From Acetatifactor sp. (GTDB lineage Bacteria; Bacillota; Clostridia; Lachnospirales; Lachnospiraceae): a stretch of 64,000 nucleotides of DNA. Of the stretch, positions 43,578 through 53,352 are shown piece by piece (the first letter of the stretch is position 1; every line of letters starts with the position of its first letter). The stretch is taken from the NCBI GenBank assembly GCA_024695935.1, contig JAILHH010000035.1, positions 1 through 64,000 of the forward strand, read 5' to 3'. Under the pieces are notes generated by a model that made no database searches, was not told the origin of the DNA, and saw only the letters and a list, made by a program, of their open reading frames with translations. The position numbers were made by a program, and so were the translations under genes.

Positions 43578-45425
43578 TCAGAAAAAACTTTTATTTCTGT
43601 CAATCTTTCTCTTTTTACAGTCGTGGACATATACGGCAACACTTCTGCCTTCGATTATCATGCCGCCCCCCTGAGATGGTTCCGGCTTATCTGCCGTTGA
43701 AAACAAAAATTCCCATTCTCCTTTGTCCTTATCCGGCAGGCTTGGAAGTTCAAAAACATGGTTTTCCCAATGAAAATTAAAGGCAATATATATATGTCTG
43801 CTGTCTTTTTTTTCATCGTAATCACCACAGTACATAACGGCAAGAGTACGACTGTTTACTGTATTATCCACTTTCCAGGGCTTGCAGCCATGATATGACA
43901 TATCCGGAAGTCCGCAGCTTATATAGTCCATCATCCTGGGATCTTTGTCAAAATGTAAAATCTTATTCTCTTTTCTGAAACCGGACAATTCCTTTACAAA
44001 ATCATACAGGCTTTTGTTTTTCTTCAGATCGTTCCAGTTAAGCCAGGTTATATCATTATCCTGACAGTAGGGATTGTTATTGCCCTTTTGAGAATTGCCA
44101 AACTCATCCCCCATAAATATAAGGGGTGTTCCCTCTGCAAACATCAGCATGCAAAAGGCATTTTTTAGCTGTTTTAACCTGAGGGCATTTATCTTGATCT
44201 TTCTGGTAGGACCTTCAAAACCGCAGTTCCAGCTGGCATTGTAATCTTCGCCGTCCGTATTGTCCTCACCGTTATCCTCATTGTGTTTCCAGTCGTAGGA
44301 AACGATATCCTTCAGTGAAAATCCGAAGCAATCGGCGATATAATTTATATTTCCCAGGCCGTGCCTGTTATTTTTAAAATTATACATAAAGGCAGAGATC
44401 TGGTCCTCATCACCTTTTAAAAGTTTTCGGGCATTATTCTTGAAATCTGCCTGATAAAGGATGACATTCTCATATTTTGAATCATAAACCTCATTCTGGG
44501 AGATAAACTTGCAATTGCAAAGAGCGGGATCATTGTAATAATCACTCTTTAATGGTGCCTCTCCGATTATATGAAAACCGTCAACATGATAATTTACGGT
44601 CCAGAATCTGAAAATATTCTGCACTGTCTTTGCATCGATATCGGGTTTAAAATAAAACTGCATAATAACTTCGATACCGGCGCTGTGAAGAGTCTTTACC
44701 ATCATCTTAAATTCCTGAACGGAATCCTTGCAGGAGTATGATGCCTTGGGGGAATAATAAAATCCCGGCTTATATCCCCAATAATTAAGTTTAAGAGGAG
44801 CAAGTCTGTCCAGTTCCTTGTCGGTAACCGGGAAACGCAGCTCCTGTTTTCTCTCTGTCTTTGTCTGATATTCAAAAAACTCATAGGCAGGCTGAAGTTC
44901 TACTGCTGTAACACCCAGTCCTTTTAGATAATCGCATTTTTCGGCAATGCCCAAAAAAGTTCCTTTTTTCTTTACTTTAGATGAGGGATGTTTTGTAAAT
45001 CCCCTGACATGGAGAGAATATATAAAAGAATCCTGTATTGGTACCAAGGGATGAGCGTCCTTCCCCCAGTCGAATTCCGAAGTATCAAATACAGCCTTCA
45101 TATCAGACTCGTCACGGATCATGCCATATTCAAAAGAATCATAATATTTACCGGATTCCCTGTCACAGACCAGATCATCATTCTCAAAAAACAGATACAT
45201 TATATCTTCGGGTTTAAAACCGGTGAGAAACATTCGGTTTAAATTGCCGATGGTATCCCCTTTGTCAAAATAAAAGCGGCCCAAAGGCTCCCCGGTATTT
45301 TTGTCATAAATAATAACTCCACATTTTTCTTCTGCAGAAACGAAACTAAAATAGATACCGCCTTCAGTTGGAAACGCCCCCTGCGAAAGATAAAAATATG
45401 TTTTGCCAATAAATTCAGGTATCAA
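43578..45425 (-). CDS. GH13 isoamylase/GlgX-like protein lacking all catalytic residues
   Basis: This 615-residue protein has the layout of glycogen-debranching GH13 enzymes: an N-terminal beta domain, a barrel from about 130 and a C-terminal domain. The isoamylase-specific stretch K-H-N-E-D-N-G-E-D-N and S-W-N-C-G-F-E-G-P-T (380-410) is well kept. All four GH13 motifs are ruined. Region I D-V-x-Y-N-H is Q-F-Y-F-K-P (256-261). Region II V-D-G-F-R-F-D is V-D-G-F-H-I-I, so the nucleophile is I287. The region III acid is Q325. The region IV H-D pair is C366-F367. It should bind glucan but not cut it. The start is TTG after AAGGAG. Sequence errors cannot explain changes at four separate sites. 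Confidence 0.88.
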   Translation of the reverse strand: MIPEFIGKTYFYLSQGAFPTEGGIYFSFVSAEEKCGVIIYDKNTGEPLGRFYFDKGDTIGNLNRMFLTGFKPEDIMYLFFENDDLVCDRESGKYYDSFEYGMIRDESDMKAVFDTSEFDWGKDAHPLVPIQDSFIYSLHVRGFTKHPSSKVKKKGTFLGIAEKCDYLKGLGVTAVELQPAYEFFEYQTKTERKQELRFPVTDKELDRLAPLKLNYWGYKPGFYYSPKASYSCKDSVQEFKMMVKTLHSAGIEVIMQFYFKPDIDAKTVQNIFRFWTVNYHVDGFHIIGEAPLKSDYYNDPALCNCKFISQNEVYDSKYENVILYQADFKNNARKLLKGDEDQISAFMYNFKNNRHGLGNINYIADCFGFSLKDIVSYDWKHNEDNGEDNTDGEDYNASWNCGFEGPTRKIKINALRLKQLKNAFCMLMFAEGTPLIFMGDEFGNSQKGNNNPYCQDNDITWLNWNDLKKNKSLYDFVKELSGFRKENKILHFDKDPRMMDYISCGLPDMSYHGCKPWKVDNTVNSRTLAVMYCGDYDEKKDSRHIYIAFNFHWENHVFELPSLPDKDKGEWEFLFSTADKPEPSQGGGMIIEGRSVAVYVHDCKKRKIDRNKSFF

Positions 45426-45460
45426 AACAAGCTCCTTCTTTGCATAAATCTACGGAAAAC

Positions 45461-45500
45461 ATTATAATGTATTGCATGAAAAATCACAAGAAGATATAAT
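45461..45500. promoter_or_regulatory. Interleaved divergent promoters (GH13-like gene and DUF1292)
   Basis: For the plus strand TTGCAT (45472-45477) and TATAAT (45495-45500) are 17 bp apart. For the minus strand TTGTGA (45484-45489) and TATAAT (45461-45466) are also 17 bp apart. Each -35 lies inside the other promoter, so the two polymerases should exclude each other. Confidence 0.8.
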
Positions 45501-45534
45501 TTATTTAAGTTAAAGAACAAAAAGGAGCGATCTG

Positions 45535-45855
45535 ATGGAAGAAAAATTTGAAAATACAGATGAAGAAATGACAGTTGATATAGAGCTTGATGACGGTACA
45601 GTTGTAAATTGCTCTATTGTAACCATATTTGATGTGGATGGCAAAGAGTACATTGCTCTTCTTCCCCTTGACGATGACGGTGAAAACGAAGACGGCGAAG
45701 TATGGATTTACCGCTACAGCGAAAATCCGGATGACCCTAACGAAGAACCTGCTCTTGATTTCATCGATAATGATGAGGAATACGAAAAAGCCTCTGAGGC
45801 TTTTGATGAGTACCTGGATTCCTCAGAATTCGACGAACTTGTTGATGAAGACTAA
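45535..45855 (+). CDS. DUF1292 family acidic protein (YrzB-like)
   Basis: This 106-residue, very acidic protein has the DUF1292 core (about 12-65: I-E-L-D-D-G-T-V-V-N-C, D-V-D-G-K-E-Y-I-A-L-L-P). A D/E-rich tail follows. Homologues such as Bacillus YrzB are found near ruvX and mltG; the function is unknown. Here it stands alone, facing the helicase gene, whose stop is 8 bases away with no visible terminator between them. AAAGGAG lies before the ATG. Confidence 0.88.
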   Translation: MEEKFENTDEEMTVDIELDDGTVVNCSIVTIFDVDGKEYIALLPLDDDGENEDGEVWIYRYSENPDDPNEEPALDFIDNDEEYEKASEAFDEYLDSSEFDELVDED

Positions 45856-45863
45856 ATAATAAA

Positions 45864-47732
45864 TTACATTAGTCTGTTTAAAAATCTGCTGATAAGCCTT
45901 TCGCCTCTTCCGCTTCCGGAAATGTAATAAAGCGAAAGGCTTTTTTTAGCCCTTGTCATGGCAACATAAAACAGCCTTCTCTCCTCTTGTTCATATTCAG
46001 GTCCTGATCCTGCGGGATGGGGAAAAACGCCTTCATTACAGTCCGGAATAAACACATTATCAAATTCAAGGCCTTTAGAACTGTGAATTGTATATAGATA
46101 AATATGTTTATCGGTCCCGTAATCCGGGATTTTAGAGCACTTTTTTCCCCTGTGAGGATTATTTGATAAAATGTTTTCATCAGTTTTTTCTAAGTTATTT
46201 ATAAATTCCTCCAAAGACATTGATCCTCTTGCCATATCCATTATAAGTTCTTTTACATCCTCTGCCTCAGACCTTTCTCTGTAACTTTTTTTATTGATAT
46301 ATTTTTCATATCCCAATGCTTTAAATAACATATTTAAGGCTTGATATGGTTTCATACCTGATATCATTTCCATATCCCGCACAAATTCATCTGCTTTCTT
46401 GCGATCATCTGATAAAAGTTTTTCTCTTTGCTCCTTATTAAAAATATCAAAGCCATCATAAAAGATTTCTCTGGGAATACCTCTTTCAGGCTTATTTATG
46501 ATGCCTAGTATATTTTCAACACTCCTCTCCCCTTTAGCCACCTTAATATAAGTCAAAACATCTTTAACCAAAAAATTATCGCTTAAAGGCCGAAGTTTTT
46601 CATTTGTAACATAATAAATCCCCTTTTTTTCAAGATAATAAGCAAAAATCAAAAGGGCTTTATTGGTCCTGAACAGTATTGCATTTGTCACATTTATGTT
46701 TTTATCAGGATCACCTGAAAATATGCTTTTCAGGATCATATCAAATTCAGTTTTTTTATCTTCCGCCTTTAATATTTTAAATCCTATATTTGAACCGTGA
46801 GAAACTACCATTTCACTTTGCATTTTTTCAAAGGATATCAGATCCTTATCAAACCGGTTCCTGTTTTCACGGATAAGCTTTTGTGATCTTTCTACTATGG
46901 AACTTACACTTCTGTAATTAATATTAAGTATGATCTTTTTGGGATTAAAATCATGAACGAATCGCTTTATGCATTCCGGGTCTGAACCTCTGAAAGAATA
47001 TATTGACTGATCGTCATCCCCAACTGCAAAAATATTACCTTTATGTGCTATAAGCTTACAGATCTCGTAGCTTCCGGGATTTATGTCCTGGAATTCATCT
47101 ATCAAAAGATATCTGTACCTATTCGATAATTCCTTTAAGGCAGCAGGATCACTTTCGAGATAAATCCTGCAATAATAAATCATATCATCATAATCTATAA
47201 GTTTTTCCCGTAACATATATGTATTTAATCTTTTCAGTACCTTTATAAAATCAAAGTTATTTAAAACTTCAACGATTTCAATGTCAGTGGGAGTCCTGCC
47301 CGTATTTTTATAAAAACCTATGGCATTTAAAATGATATTTATTTTATCCTCTGAAAAATAAAGACCATGATCCTTTAGTGCATATCTTAATAACTTGATT
47401 TTCTGTGGGGTGGATGCAAGTTTATATCCCATAAGCTTTTTACTGCTTTTAAGAATATTGAAAAATAAAGAATGGAAAGTAGCAAAGTTAGGTTTTGAAT
47501 AAGTTTTTTTTTCTGACATGAAGCGTTTTTCCATTAAAAGAGCCGCTTCTTTTGAAAAAGTAAGAACAAGAATGGACTTTGGTGAAACATTATATTTTTC
47601 CACCAGATAATAAACATGTTGAATTATGGTTACGGTTTTACCGGAACCGGGGCCTGCAAGTACAAGCGCAGGCCCTTCCCGGTGTGTTACCGCCTCAAGC
47701 TGTGAGGGGTTTAAGTTCACAAGATCAAGCAT
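45864..47732 (-). CDS. UvrD/PcrA-type superfamily 1 helicase
   Basis: This 622-residue protein has Walker A A-G-P-G-S-G-K-T (26-33), [10 protein letters not shown] (motif II), [13 protein letters not shown] (motif III), L-N-I-N-Y-R-S (motif IV), T-I-H-S-S-K-G-L-E (motif V) and V-A-M-T-R-A-K-K (motif VI). All point to an active 3'-5' helicase. It is about 100 residues shorter than PcrA and lacks its C-terminal tail, so it is a PcrA-like paralogue rather than PcrA itself. Its start overlaps the gltX stop by 8 bases, so the two are coupled. Confidence 0.9.
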   Translation of the reverse strand: MLDLVNLNPSQLEAVTHREGPALVLAGPGSGKTVTIIQHVYYLVEKYNVSPKSILVLTFSKEAALLMEKRFMSEKKTYSKPNFATFHSLFFNILKSSKKLMGYKLASTPQKIKLLRYALKDHGLYFSEDKINIILNAIGFYKNTGRTPTDIEIVEVLNNFDFIKVLKRLNTYMLREKLIDYDDMIYYCRIYLESDPAALKELSNRYRYLLIDEFQDINPGSYEICKLIAHKGNIFAVGDDDQSIYSFRGSDPECIKRFVHDFNPKKIILNINYRSVSSIVERSQKLIRENRNRFDKDLISFEKMQSEMVVSHGSNIGFKILKAEDKKTEFDMILKSIFSGDPDKNINVTNAILFRTNKALLIFAYYLEKKGIYYVTNEKLRPLSDNFLVKDVLTYIKVAKGERSVENILGIINKPERGIPREIFYDGFDIFNKEQREKLLSDDRKKADEFVRDMEMISGMKPYQALNMLFKALGYEKYINKKSYRERSEAEDVKELIMDMARGSMSLEEFINNLEKTDENILSNNPHRGKKCSKIPDYGTDKHIYLYTIHSSKGLEFDNVFIPDCNEGVFPHPAGSGPEYEQEERRLFYVAMTRAKKSLSLYYISGSGRGERLISRFLNRLM

Positions 47733-49179
47733 TCTCTAAGAGTTCGATTCCTTTTTTGATCCTCTTTAAGGATTCTTCTTTTCCAAGAACCTCGAGGATC
47801 TCCGTAGCTCCGGCAGGAGTCATCTGTTTGCCGGACACAGCGGTTCTGATGGGCCACATTACATAGCCGTTCTTTACACCTTTTTCTTCAACATATTTTA
47901 AAAGTTCCTGATAAAGAGCATCATTTGTGAAATCATCACAGTTTTCAAGGATGGGATAAACATCCTTTAATACCTGAAGGGATGACGCGGAATCAGTCTT
48001 CATCTTTTTGTGAGTATACATTGCTATATCATACTCGGGCAGTTCTTCAAAGAAATCGATATGATCCCTGATATCCGGGAATACTTCTATTCTGGTCTTA
48101 ACCATGGCTGCGATCTTTTTAAGATCCAGGGGCTTTCTGATGACTTCCTTGATGTAAGGAAGAGCCATCTCATAAAATTTGTCAAAGTCCATAGCCTTTA
48201 AGTATTCTCCGTTCATCCAGCGAAGCTTTACAATATCAAATACTGCAGGGGACTTGCTTATTCTCCTGTAGTCGAATTTTTCGATGAGTTCCTTCAGACT
48301 GAAGATCTCGTTGTTGTCTTCAGGGCTCCATCCGAGAAGGGCTACATAATTGACGATAGCCTCGGATACAAATCCCTGCTCCACCAGATCTTCAAATGAA
48401 GCATGTCCGCTTCTCTTTGAAAGCTTTTTATGATTCTCATCAGTGATAAGAGGCAGATGGATATATACGGGCACCTGCCAGCCAAAGGCATCATAAAGTC
48501 TCACATACTTGGGTGAAGAAGAAAGATATTCATTACCTCTTACAACATGAGTGATATTCATTGTATGGTCATCGATGACATTGGCAAAATTATATGTGGG
48601 ATAACCGTCCGATTTGATAAGTATCATATCATCAAGTTCGGAATTCTCCACAGTGATATCTCCGTAGAGTTCATCATGGAAAGTGGTGGTACCCTCATTG
48701 GGAATGTTCTGTCTGATGACAAAAGGTTTGCCCGCATCGAGATTAGCCTGTATTTCCTCCTTTGAGAGGTGGAGGCAATGCTTGTCATAGATGGTGATCT
48801 CTTTACCTTCAACGATCTCAGTCTTTAATGAAGCCAGTCTCTCCTTGTCACAGAAGCAATAATAAGCCTCACCTTTCTCGATGAGTTCCTTGGCATATTT
48901 CATATAAATACCGGTTTTCATACGTTCACTCTGAACATAGGGACCGTATCCTGCATCCTTATCGGGACCCTCGTCATGTTCAAGACCGGTCTCCTTTAAG
49001 GTATGATAAATGATCTCAGTGGCGCCTTCTACAAAACGTTCCTGATCAGTATCCTCTATTCTGAGAATAAAATCGCCGCCTTCGTGCTTTGCGATCAAAA
49101 ATTCATACAAAGCTGAACGAAGATTTCCTACATGCATTCTTCCTGTAGGGCTGGGGGCGTATCTGGTTCTGATTTTCAA
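47725..49179 (-). CDS. gltX: Glutamate-tRNA ligase
   Basis: GltX charges tRNA-Glu (and perhaps tRNA-Gln). The protein has 484 residues from a TTG at 49179, chosen because GGAGG lies 7 bases before it; longer in-frame readings lack a site. The HIGH-like motif is [11 protein letters not shown] near the N-terminus, and the KMSKS-like loop is K-L-S-K-R-S-G. The insert carries D-C/H-type contacts typical of the bacterial enzyme. It has its own promoter between it and the hydrogenase gene. Confidence 0.96.
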   Translation of the reverse strand: MKIRTRYAPSPTGRMHVGNLRSALYEFLIAKHEGGDFILRIEDTDQERFVEGATEIIYHTLKETGLEHDEGPDKDAGYGPYVQSERMKTGIYMKYAKELIEKGEAYYCFCDKERLASLKTEIVEGKEITIYDKHCLHLSKEEIQANLDAGKPFVIRQNIPNEGTTTFHDELYGDITVENSELDDMILIKSDGYPTYNFANVIDDHTMNITHVVRGNEYLSSSPKYVRLYDAFGWQVPVYIHLPLITDENHKKLSKRSGHASFEDLVEQGFVSEAIVNYVALLGWSPEDNNEIFSLKELIEKFDYRRISKSPAVFDIVKLRWMNGEYLKAMDFDKFYEMALPYIKEVIRKPLDLKKIAAMVKTRIEVFPDIRDHIDFFEELPEYDIAMYTHKKMKTDSASSLQVLKDVYPILENCDDFTNDALYQELLKYVEEKGVKNGYVMWPIRTAVSGKQMTPAGATEILEVLGKEESLKRIKKGIELLENA

Positions 49180-49223
49180 AACTATTCCTCCGTTTCCAGT
49201 TGTTATAATAACTATTAACCATT

Positions 49224-49252
49224 CTAATACTTTTAAAAAAAATGGCAAGCAA
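49224..49252 (-). promoter_or_regulatory. Promoter of gltX
   Basis: On the minus strand TTGCTT (49247-49252) and TATTAG (49224-49229) are 17 bp apart. Confidence 0.6.
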
Positions 49253-49278
49253 AAGGTTATTTTATGAAATCAATGATT

Positions 49279-50778
49279 TCAGTCCTCTTTGTCCGGAATA
49301 TCCTTTTCGGCAGCAGCCTTAAATCCGGCAACGCATTTTCCTGCTGTGGCAATACTAATATTGGTGCCCGCACCGGCGACACATCCCCCGGGACATGCCA
49401 TTCCCTCGATCAGACAGCCGTTCTTTTTTCCTGCCTTTGCCAACATCAATATTTTTTTACACTCGGCCAGGCTTTCTGCATGCTCGATCTTTACCTCTGT
49501 GCCGGGATAATATTTGTTAATGACATCCTCAATGGCTGAGGCAACTCCTCCGGCCACGCCGTAACCACGTCCTGCTCCGGTGGCATCCTTCATCTCGTCC
49601 ATGGCTTTTATCTCATCGAGCAGTATCCCCTTTGCCTCGAACATTCCGGTAAGTTCTTCAAAAGTAATTACAAAATCCACATCACTTCTGACACTCTTGC
49701 GGCTGGCTTCAAGCTTCTTTGAAGCGCAGGGACCGATAAATACCACGGATGCATCCGGCTCCAGGATCTTTATATATCTGGCTGTAGCTACCATGGGTGT
49801 GAGCTCGTTACTTATCTTGTCGATGGTCTCAGGGAAGAAATTCTTTGCAAGTACAGACCAGGAAGGACAACATGAAGTAAGAGCAAAATCCTGATTACCT
49901 GTGGCAACTTCCTTTACGTAATGCTCTGCCTCTGCAAGGCATCCTTCATCAGCACCTATGGCCGTCTCATATACATTTGCAAATCCGAGCTCCTTTAATG
50001 CCGTCTTAAACATTTCGGGAGTGACATTTGGACCGAACTGACCCACAAAAGCAGGTGCAACCTGGGCAACGATCTTTCTGCCGGACTGCATTGCCCGGAT
50101 CAGCTGGAATATCTGAGATTTGTCTGCGATGGCTCCGAAGGGGCAGCTGACCATGCACTGTCCGCAGGAAACACACATATCATTATCAATATAAGCTCTT
50201 CCGTGATTATCCGATTTAATTGCCTGGATACCGCAGGCGGCCTTACAGGGTCTCTCCTTGTGACAAATTGCATCATACGGACATGCGTCATGGCACTTTC
50301 CGCATTTGATACACTTATCCTGATCGATAACACTCTTTCCGTTCACAAATGAAATTGCCCCTTTGGGACAAACCATCTGACAGGGGTGAGCAACACATCC
50401 CATGCAGGAATCCGTGACCTCATATCTGTTGTCAGGACAGGCATTACAAGCGGAAGGGATCACCTGCATAAGAGGCGGTTCATAATATTTTTCATCAATA
50501 TTACTCTCCTCCAAGCCTTCCGTAAGATGTCCCGGATGATCTCTGTTTTCGGGGCGAAGGCTCATACCCATGGCAAGCCTTATCCTCTCCCTGATAACAG
50601 CTCTGTCCCTGTATACATTTTCCCAATATTCAGACTCTTCATAATCCACGATCTTGTAGGGAAGAGCCTCCATATCGTCTTTTAAATTTGTTGAATTGAA
50701 TGCAAGATTTGCCACTTCTTTAAAGACACGTCTTCTGCGCTGTCTTACGGGAGTGTCAATGCCTCTCATGTTTGCCAT
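49279..50778 (-). CDS. Monomeric [FeFe]-hydrogenase, group B-like
   Basis: This 499-residue protein has an N-terminal Cys-rich segment (C111, C114, C125, C128) and ferredoxin-type 4Fe-4S clusters (about 150-215). The H-cluster domain has L1 T-S-C303-C304-P-S-W, L2 G-P-C351-A-S-K-K and L3 E-G-M-A-C462-P-G-G-C466. All H-cluster cysteines are present, so an active enzyme is plausible. The L2 form with G-P-C instead of M-P-C and the overall layout suit group B, whose physiological role is poorly known. Maturases HydEFG are not in the window. It follows the folate cyclo-ligase gene by 37 bases. Confidence 0.9.
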   Translation of the reverse strand: MANMRGIDTPVRQRRRRVFKEVANLAFNSTNLKDDMEALPYKIVDYEESEYWENVYRDRAVIRERIRLAMGMSLRPENRDHPGHLTEGLEESNIDEKYYEPPLMQVIPSACNACPDNRYEVTDSCMGCVAHPCQMVCPKGAISFVNGKSVIDQDKCIKCGKCHDACPYDAICHKERPCKAACGIQAIKSDNHGRAYIDNDMCVSCGQCMVSCPFGAIADKSQIFQLIRAMQSGRKIVAQVAPAFVGQFGPNVTPEMFKTALKELGFANVYETAIGADEGCLAEAEHYVKEVATGNQDFALTSCCPSWSVLAKNFFPETIDKISNELTPMVATARYIKILEPDASVVFIGPCASKKLEASRKSVRSDVDFVITFEELTGMFEAKGILLDEIKAMDEMKDATGAGRGYGVAGGVASAIEDVINKYYPGTEVKIEHAESLAECKKILMLAKAGKKNGCLIEGMACPGGCVAGAGTNISIATAGKCVAGFKAAAEKDIPDKED

Positions 50779-50815
50779 AAAAATAAGCTCCGATCAAATT
50801 GATAAAACAAGATTA

Positions 50816-51397
50816 TTAAAAATGGATAACCTTGTACGGCTTTATATCATACACCATTTGGGGTACTTTGTCAAAAATTTGACAATCATAACACAAAGCA
50901 ATACTTCTGCTCTTAAACTCAGGATACTTTAAAATAAATCTGTCATAAAATCCACCGCCGTATCCCAGGCGTGAATTGTCTCTGCCAAATGCAACTCCCG
51001 GCATTACAAGAAGTGAATTTGCGGGATTAAAATGTTCTCTGTCAAATTTATCCATCAAAAATACAGGCTCCAATATTCCGAATCTGCCGGGTGAGACCTG
51101 ATCAAGGGCTGTTATCTTGTAAAAATTCATAATCCCTTTGCCAATAACCTTAGGGACAAATACATTCTTTCTCTTTTTGAAGCTCTCTTCGATGATATCC
51201 AGAGTATCCACTTCATTATTGCAGGAAACGTATATTAGGATATTGGCAGAGTCCGAATACAGCGGATTCATGAGAAGCTTATCCGCAATATTTATATCAG
51301 CTTCTCTTCTCTTAAGCCCATCCAGTTCATCCCTGTTTTCAAGAGCCATTTTCCTGAAAAACTCTTTTTCGTTTTCAAACCCTTTATTACTGTCCAT
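50816..51397 (-). CDS. 5-formyltetrahydrofolate cyclo-ligase
   Basis: The enzyme converts 5-formyl-tetrahydrofolate to the methenyl form with ATP. The 193-residue protein has the N-terminal helix rich in K and R (R-R-E-A-D-I), a central G-I-L-E-P, and the C-terminal signature P-G-V-A-F-G-R-D-N-S-R-L-G-Y-G-G-G-F-Y-D-R-F. It ends with D-x-x-V-I-H-F. Length is normal. It lies between the DUF896 and hydrogenase genes and is probably co-transcribed with the hydrogenase. Confidence 0.92.
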   Translation of the reverse strand: MDSNKGFENEKEFFRKMALENRDELDGLKRREADINIADKLLMNPLYSDSANILIYVSCNNEVDTLDIIEESFKKRKNVFVPKVIGKGIMNFYKITALDQVSPGRFGILEPVFLMDKFDREHFNPANSLLVMPGVAFGRDNSRLGYGGGFYDRFILKYPEFKSRSIALCYDCQIFDKVPQMVYDIKPYKVIHF

Positions 51398-51431
51398 TTT
51401 CCCCTCGCAAAAACAGATTAAAATAAGAAAT

Positions 51432-51451
51432 ATATCTTAAAATCAAGATAT
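51432..51451 (-). terminator. Weak AT-rich hairpin after the DUF896 gene
   Basis: A 7-bp stem ATATCTT/AAGATAT with a 6-base loop is followed on the minus strand by a T-rich tract. It may reduce read-through from the DUF896 gene to the folate gene. Confidence 0.4.
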
Positions 51452-51459
51452 TAAAAAAA

Positions 51460-51684
51460 TTATTTTACGATCTTCCAGGTCTTGTTCTTTCCGACGTTTA
51501 CTTTGTTTCCCTTTTCATCCACAATATCTATATTGTCCAGCTGAGAACGAAGATTGTTTCTCACGCTTTCAACGTATTCATTTCGAAGCTTTGCCTGCTC
51601 CGCCTTTTCCTCTTCGGTTAAATTTCTCTCCTGAGATAAATGATACAATTCATTTATCCTGGCAATTCTTTCTTCCATATTCAT
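51460..51684 (-). CDS. DUF896 family protein (YnzC-like)
   Basis: This 74-residue, mostly helical protein starts at ATG 51684, which sits 8 bases after GGTGG; earlier in-frame ATG codons lack a site. The core E-E-R-I-A-R-I-N-E-L-Y and L-T-E-E-E-K-A-E-Q-A-K-L-R-N-E-Y marks the DUF896 family. Bacillus members include YnzC and one in the lexA region. The molecular function is unknown. It follows the COG2509 flavoprotein gene by 28 bases. Confidence 0.88.
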   Translation of the reverse strand: MNMEERIARINELYHLSQERNLTEEEKAEQAKLRNEYVESVRNNLRSQLDNIDIVDEKGNKVNVGKNKTWKIVK

Positions 51685-51712
51685 ATGAAGATCCACCTTT
51701 ACCATACAAAAT

Positions 51713-53338
51713 CTACTTACTTAATTTTTCTGCAACCGCCTCGGCGACCCTGATGCCGTCCATGGCAGCGGAAGTGATACCTCCCGCATATCCTGCGCCT
51801 TCACCGCAGGGGTACAGGCCTTTTATATTACTTTCAAAATCTTCATCTCTGATTATCCTTACAGGGGATGAAGTTCTGCTCTCAACTCCGGCAAGGATAG
51901 TATCCCCTCTATCAAACCCCTTTATCTGTCTGCCAAACACTTCCATGGCCTCTATAAAAGCCAGATTGCACTCCCTTGGCAATATATCAGAAACCTTTGA
52001 AAATGTGTATTTTCCTTTGCAGACGGGCTCTATCATATCACAATCCTCTGCCAAGTTCAAATCATACGCTTCTTCCATGCCTGTAATGTCATTTTTAAAA
52101 TCAGAATACCTTTCAAGAGGAATATTTCCATTTCCGCATAAAAAAGCTTTTTCCTCAAGTCTTCTTTGAAATTCAATACCGGAAAGAGGTCCCTCCGACC
52201 CATAATCCTTTGGATCCACTGAAACGATTATTGCACTGTTTGCGCATTTACTGCCTCTGTCCGAATAACTCATACCGTTAACCGCAGTGCGGTTTTCTTC
52301 ACTGGATGCATTAACGACATACCCTCCGGGACACATGCAAAATGAATAAACGCCTCTGTTAAAGGAAGTCTTTGCCGTAACCTTATATGGCGCAGCACCC
52401 AATATATCACTTGATTCATCGCCGTACATCTCATGATCTATCATGGACTGGGGATGCATTACTCTGAAGCCAACAGCGAAAGCCTTTGCCTCCATATGGA
52501 TATTTTTTTGCAGCAAAGTATAAAAAGTATCCCTTGCGGAATGCCCTACGGCAAGGACCACATTTTCAGAATCTATCTTTTCGGTATTGTTGACCACAAC
52601 GCCTTTTAAACGGTTTCCTTCAATAATAAAATCCGTAACCTGACTTTCAAATCTGACTTCACCGCCGAGTCTTATGATCTCATTTCTGATATTTTTAACA
52701 ACATCCTTTAATACATCAGTTCCGATATGAGGCTTTGACTCGTAAACGATGGAAGGCTTTGCACCAAACCTTACGAAGGTATCGAGGACCTCCCTGTTTC
52801 TTCCGTTTTTATCCTTTACGAGGGTATTTAATTTTCCGTCGGAAAATGTACCAGCACCGCCTTCTCCAAATTGCACGTTTGAGGAAGTATCAAGTTTTCC
52901 TTCCTCCCAGAATCTGTCTACATCCGCAGTCCTTCTGTCAACATCTTTTCCTCTTTCAAGGATCAAGACTCTGAACCCGTTTTTTATAAGATTATATCCG
53001 CAAAACAGTCCTGCAGGTCCGCTTCCAATCACAACAACAGCTTTATTTTTCAGATCCCCTTTAAAGGGAAATGAGTAAATCTCTTTTTCGGTTTTTACAA
53101 AGACAGACCCCTGTTTCTTTTTGCCGGTTCCCTTTAAATATCCGGCCTCATTTTTTAAATATACATCCACCACATAACTGTAATAAATTTCCGGTTTTTT
53201 TCTGGCATCGATGGACTGACGTACCACCTCAAAATCCTTTATTTCATCACTCTTTATATTAAGCAAAGAACAGAGTTTATTCATAAACTCTGTCTCATTG
53301 TGATCATATTTTATTTTTAACTGATTGATCCTGATCAT
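51713..53338 (-). CDS. FAD-dependent dehydrogenase (COG2509 type)
   Basis: The protein has 541 residues from the ATG at 53338; a longer reading overlaps the next gene and lacks a ribosome site. An N-terminal region of about 90 residues precedes the FAD motif V-V-I-G-S-G-P-A-G-L-F-C-G and the L-E-R-G segment. Further on are F-G-E-G-G-A-G-T-F-S-D-G-K-L, then a C-terminal G-E-G-A-G-Y-A-G-G-I-T-S-A-A-M-D-G. The family is widespread in Firmicutes and remains uncharacterised to my knowledge. It follows another FAD protein by 14 bases, making a two-flavoprotein operon. Confidence 0.88.
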   Translation of the reverse strand: MIRINQLKIKYDHNETEFMNKLCSLLNIKSDEIKDFEVVRQSIDARKKPEIYYSYVVDVYLKNEAGYLKGTGKKKQGSVFVKTEKEIYSFPFKGDLKNKAVVVIGSGPAGLFCGYNLIKNGFRVLILERGKDVDRRTADVDRFWEEGKLDTSSNVQFGEGGAGTFSDGKLNTLVKDKNGRNREVLDTFVRFGAKPSIVYESKPHIGTDVLKDVVKNIRNEIIRLGGEVRFESQVTDFIIEGNRLKGVVVNNTEKIDSENVVLAVGHSARDTFYTLLQKNIHMEAKAFAVGFRVMHPQSMIDHEMYGDESSDILGAAPYKVTAKTSFNRGVYSFCMCPGGYVVNASSEENRTAVNGMSYSDRGSKCANSAIIVSVDPKDYGSEGPLSGIEFQRRLEEKAFLCGNGNIPLERYSDFKNDITGMEEAYDLNLAEDCDMIEPVCKGKYTFSKVSDILPRECNLAFIEAMEVFGRQIKGFDRGDTILAGVESRTSSPVRIIRDEDFESNIKGLYPCGEGAGYAGGITSAAMDGIRVAEAVAEKLSK

Positions 53339-53352
53339 ATATTTATCCTGTA

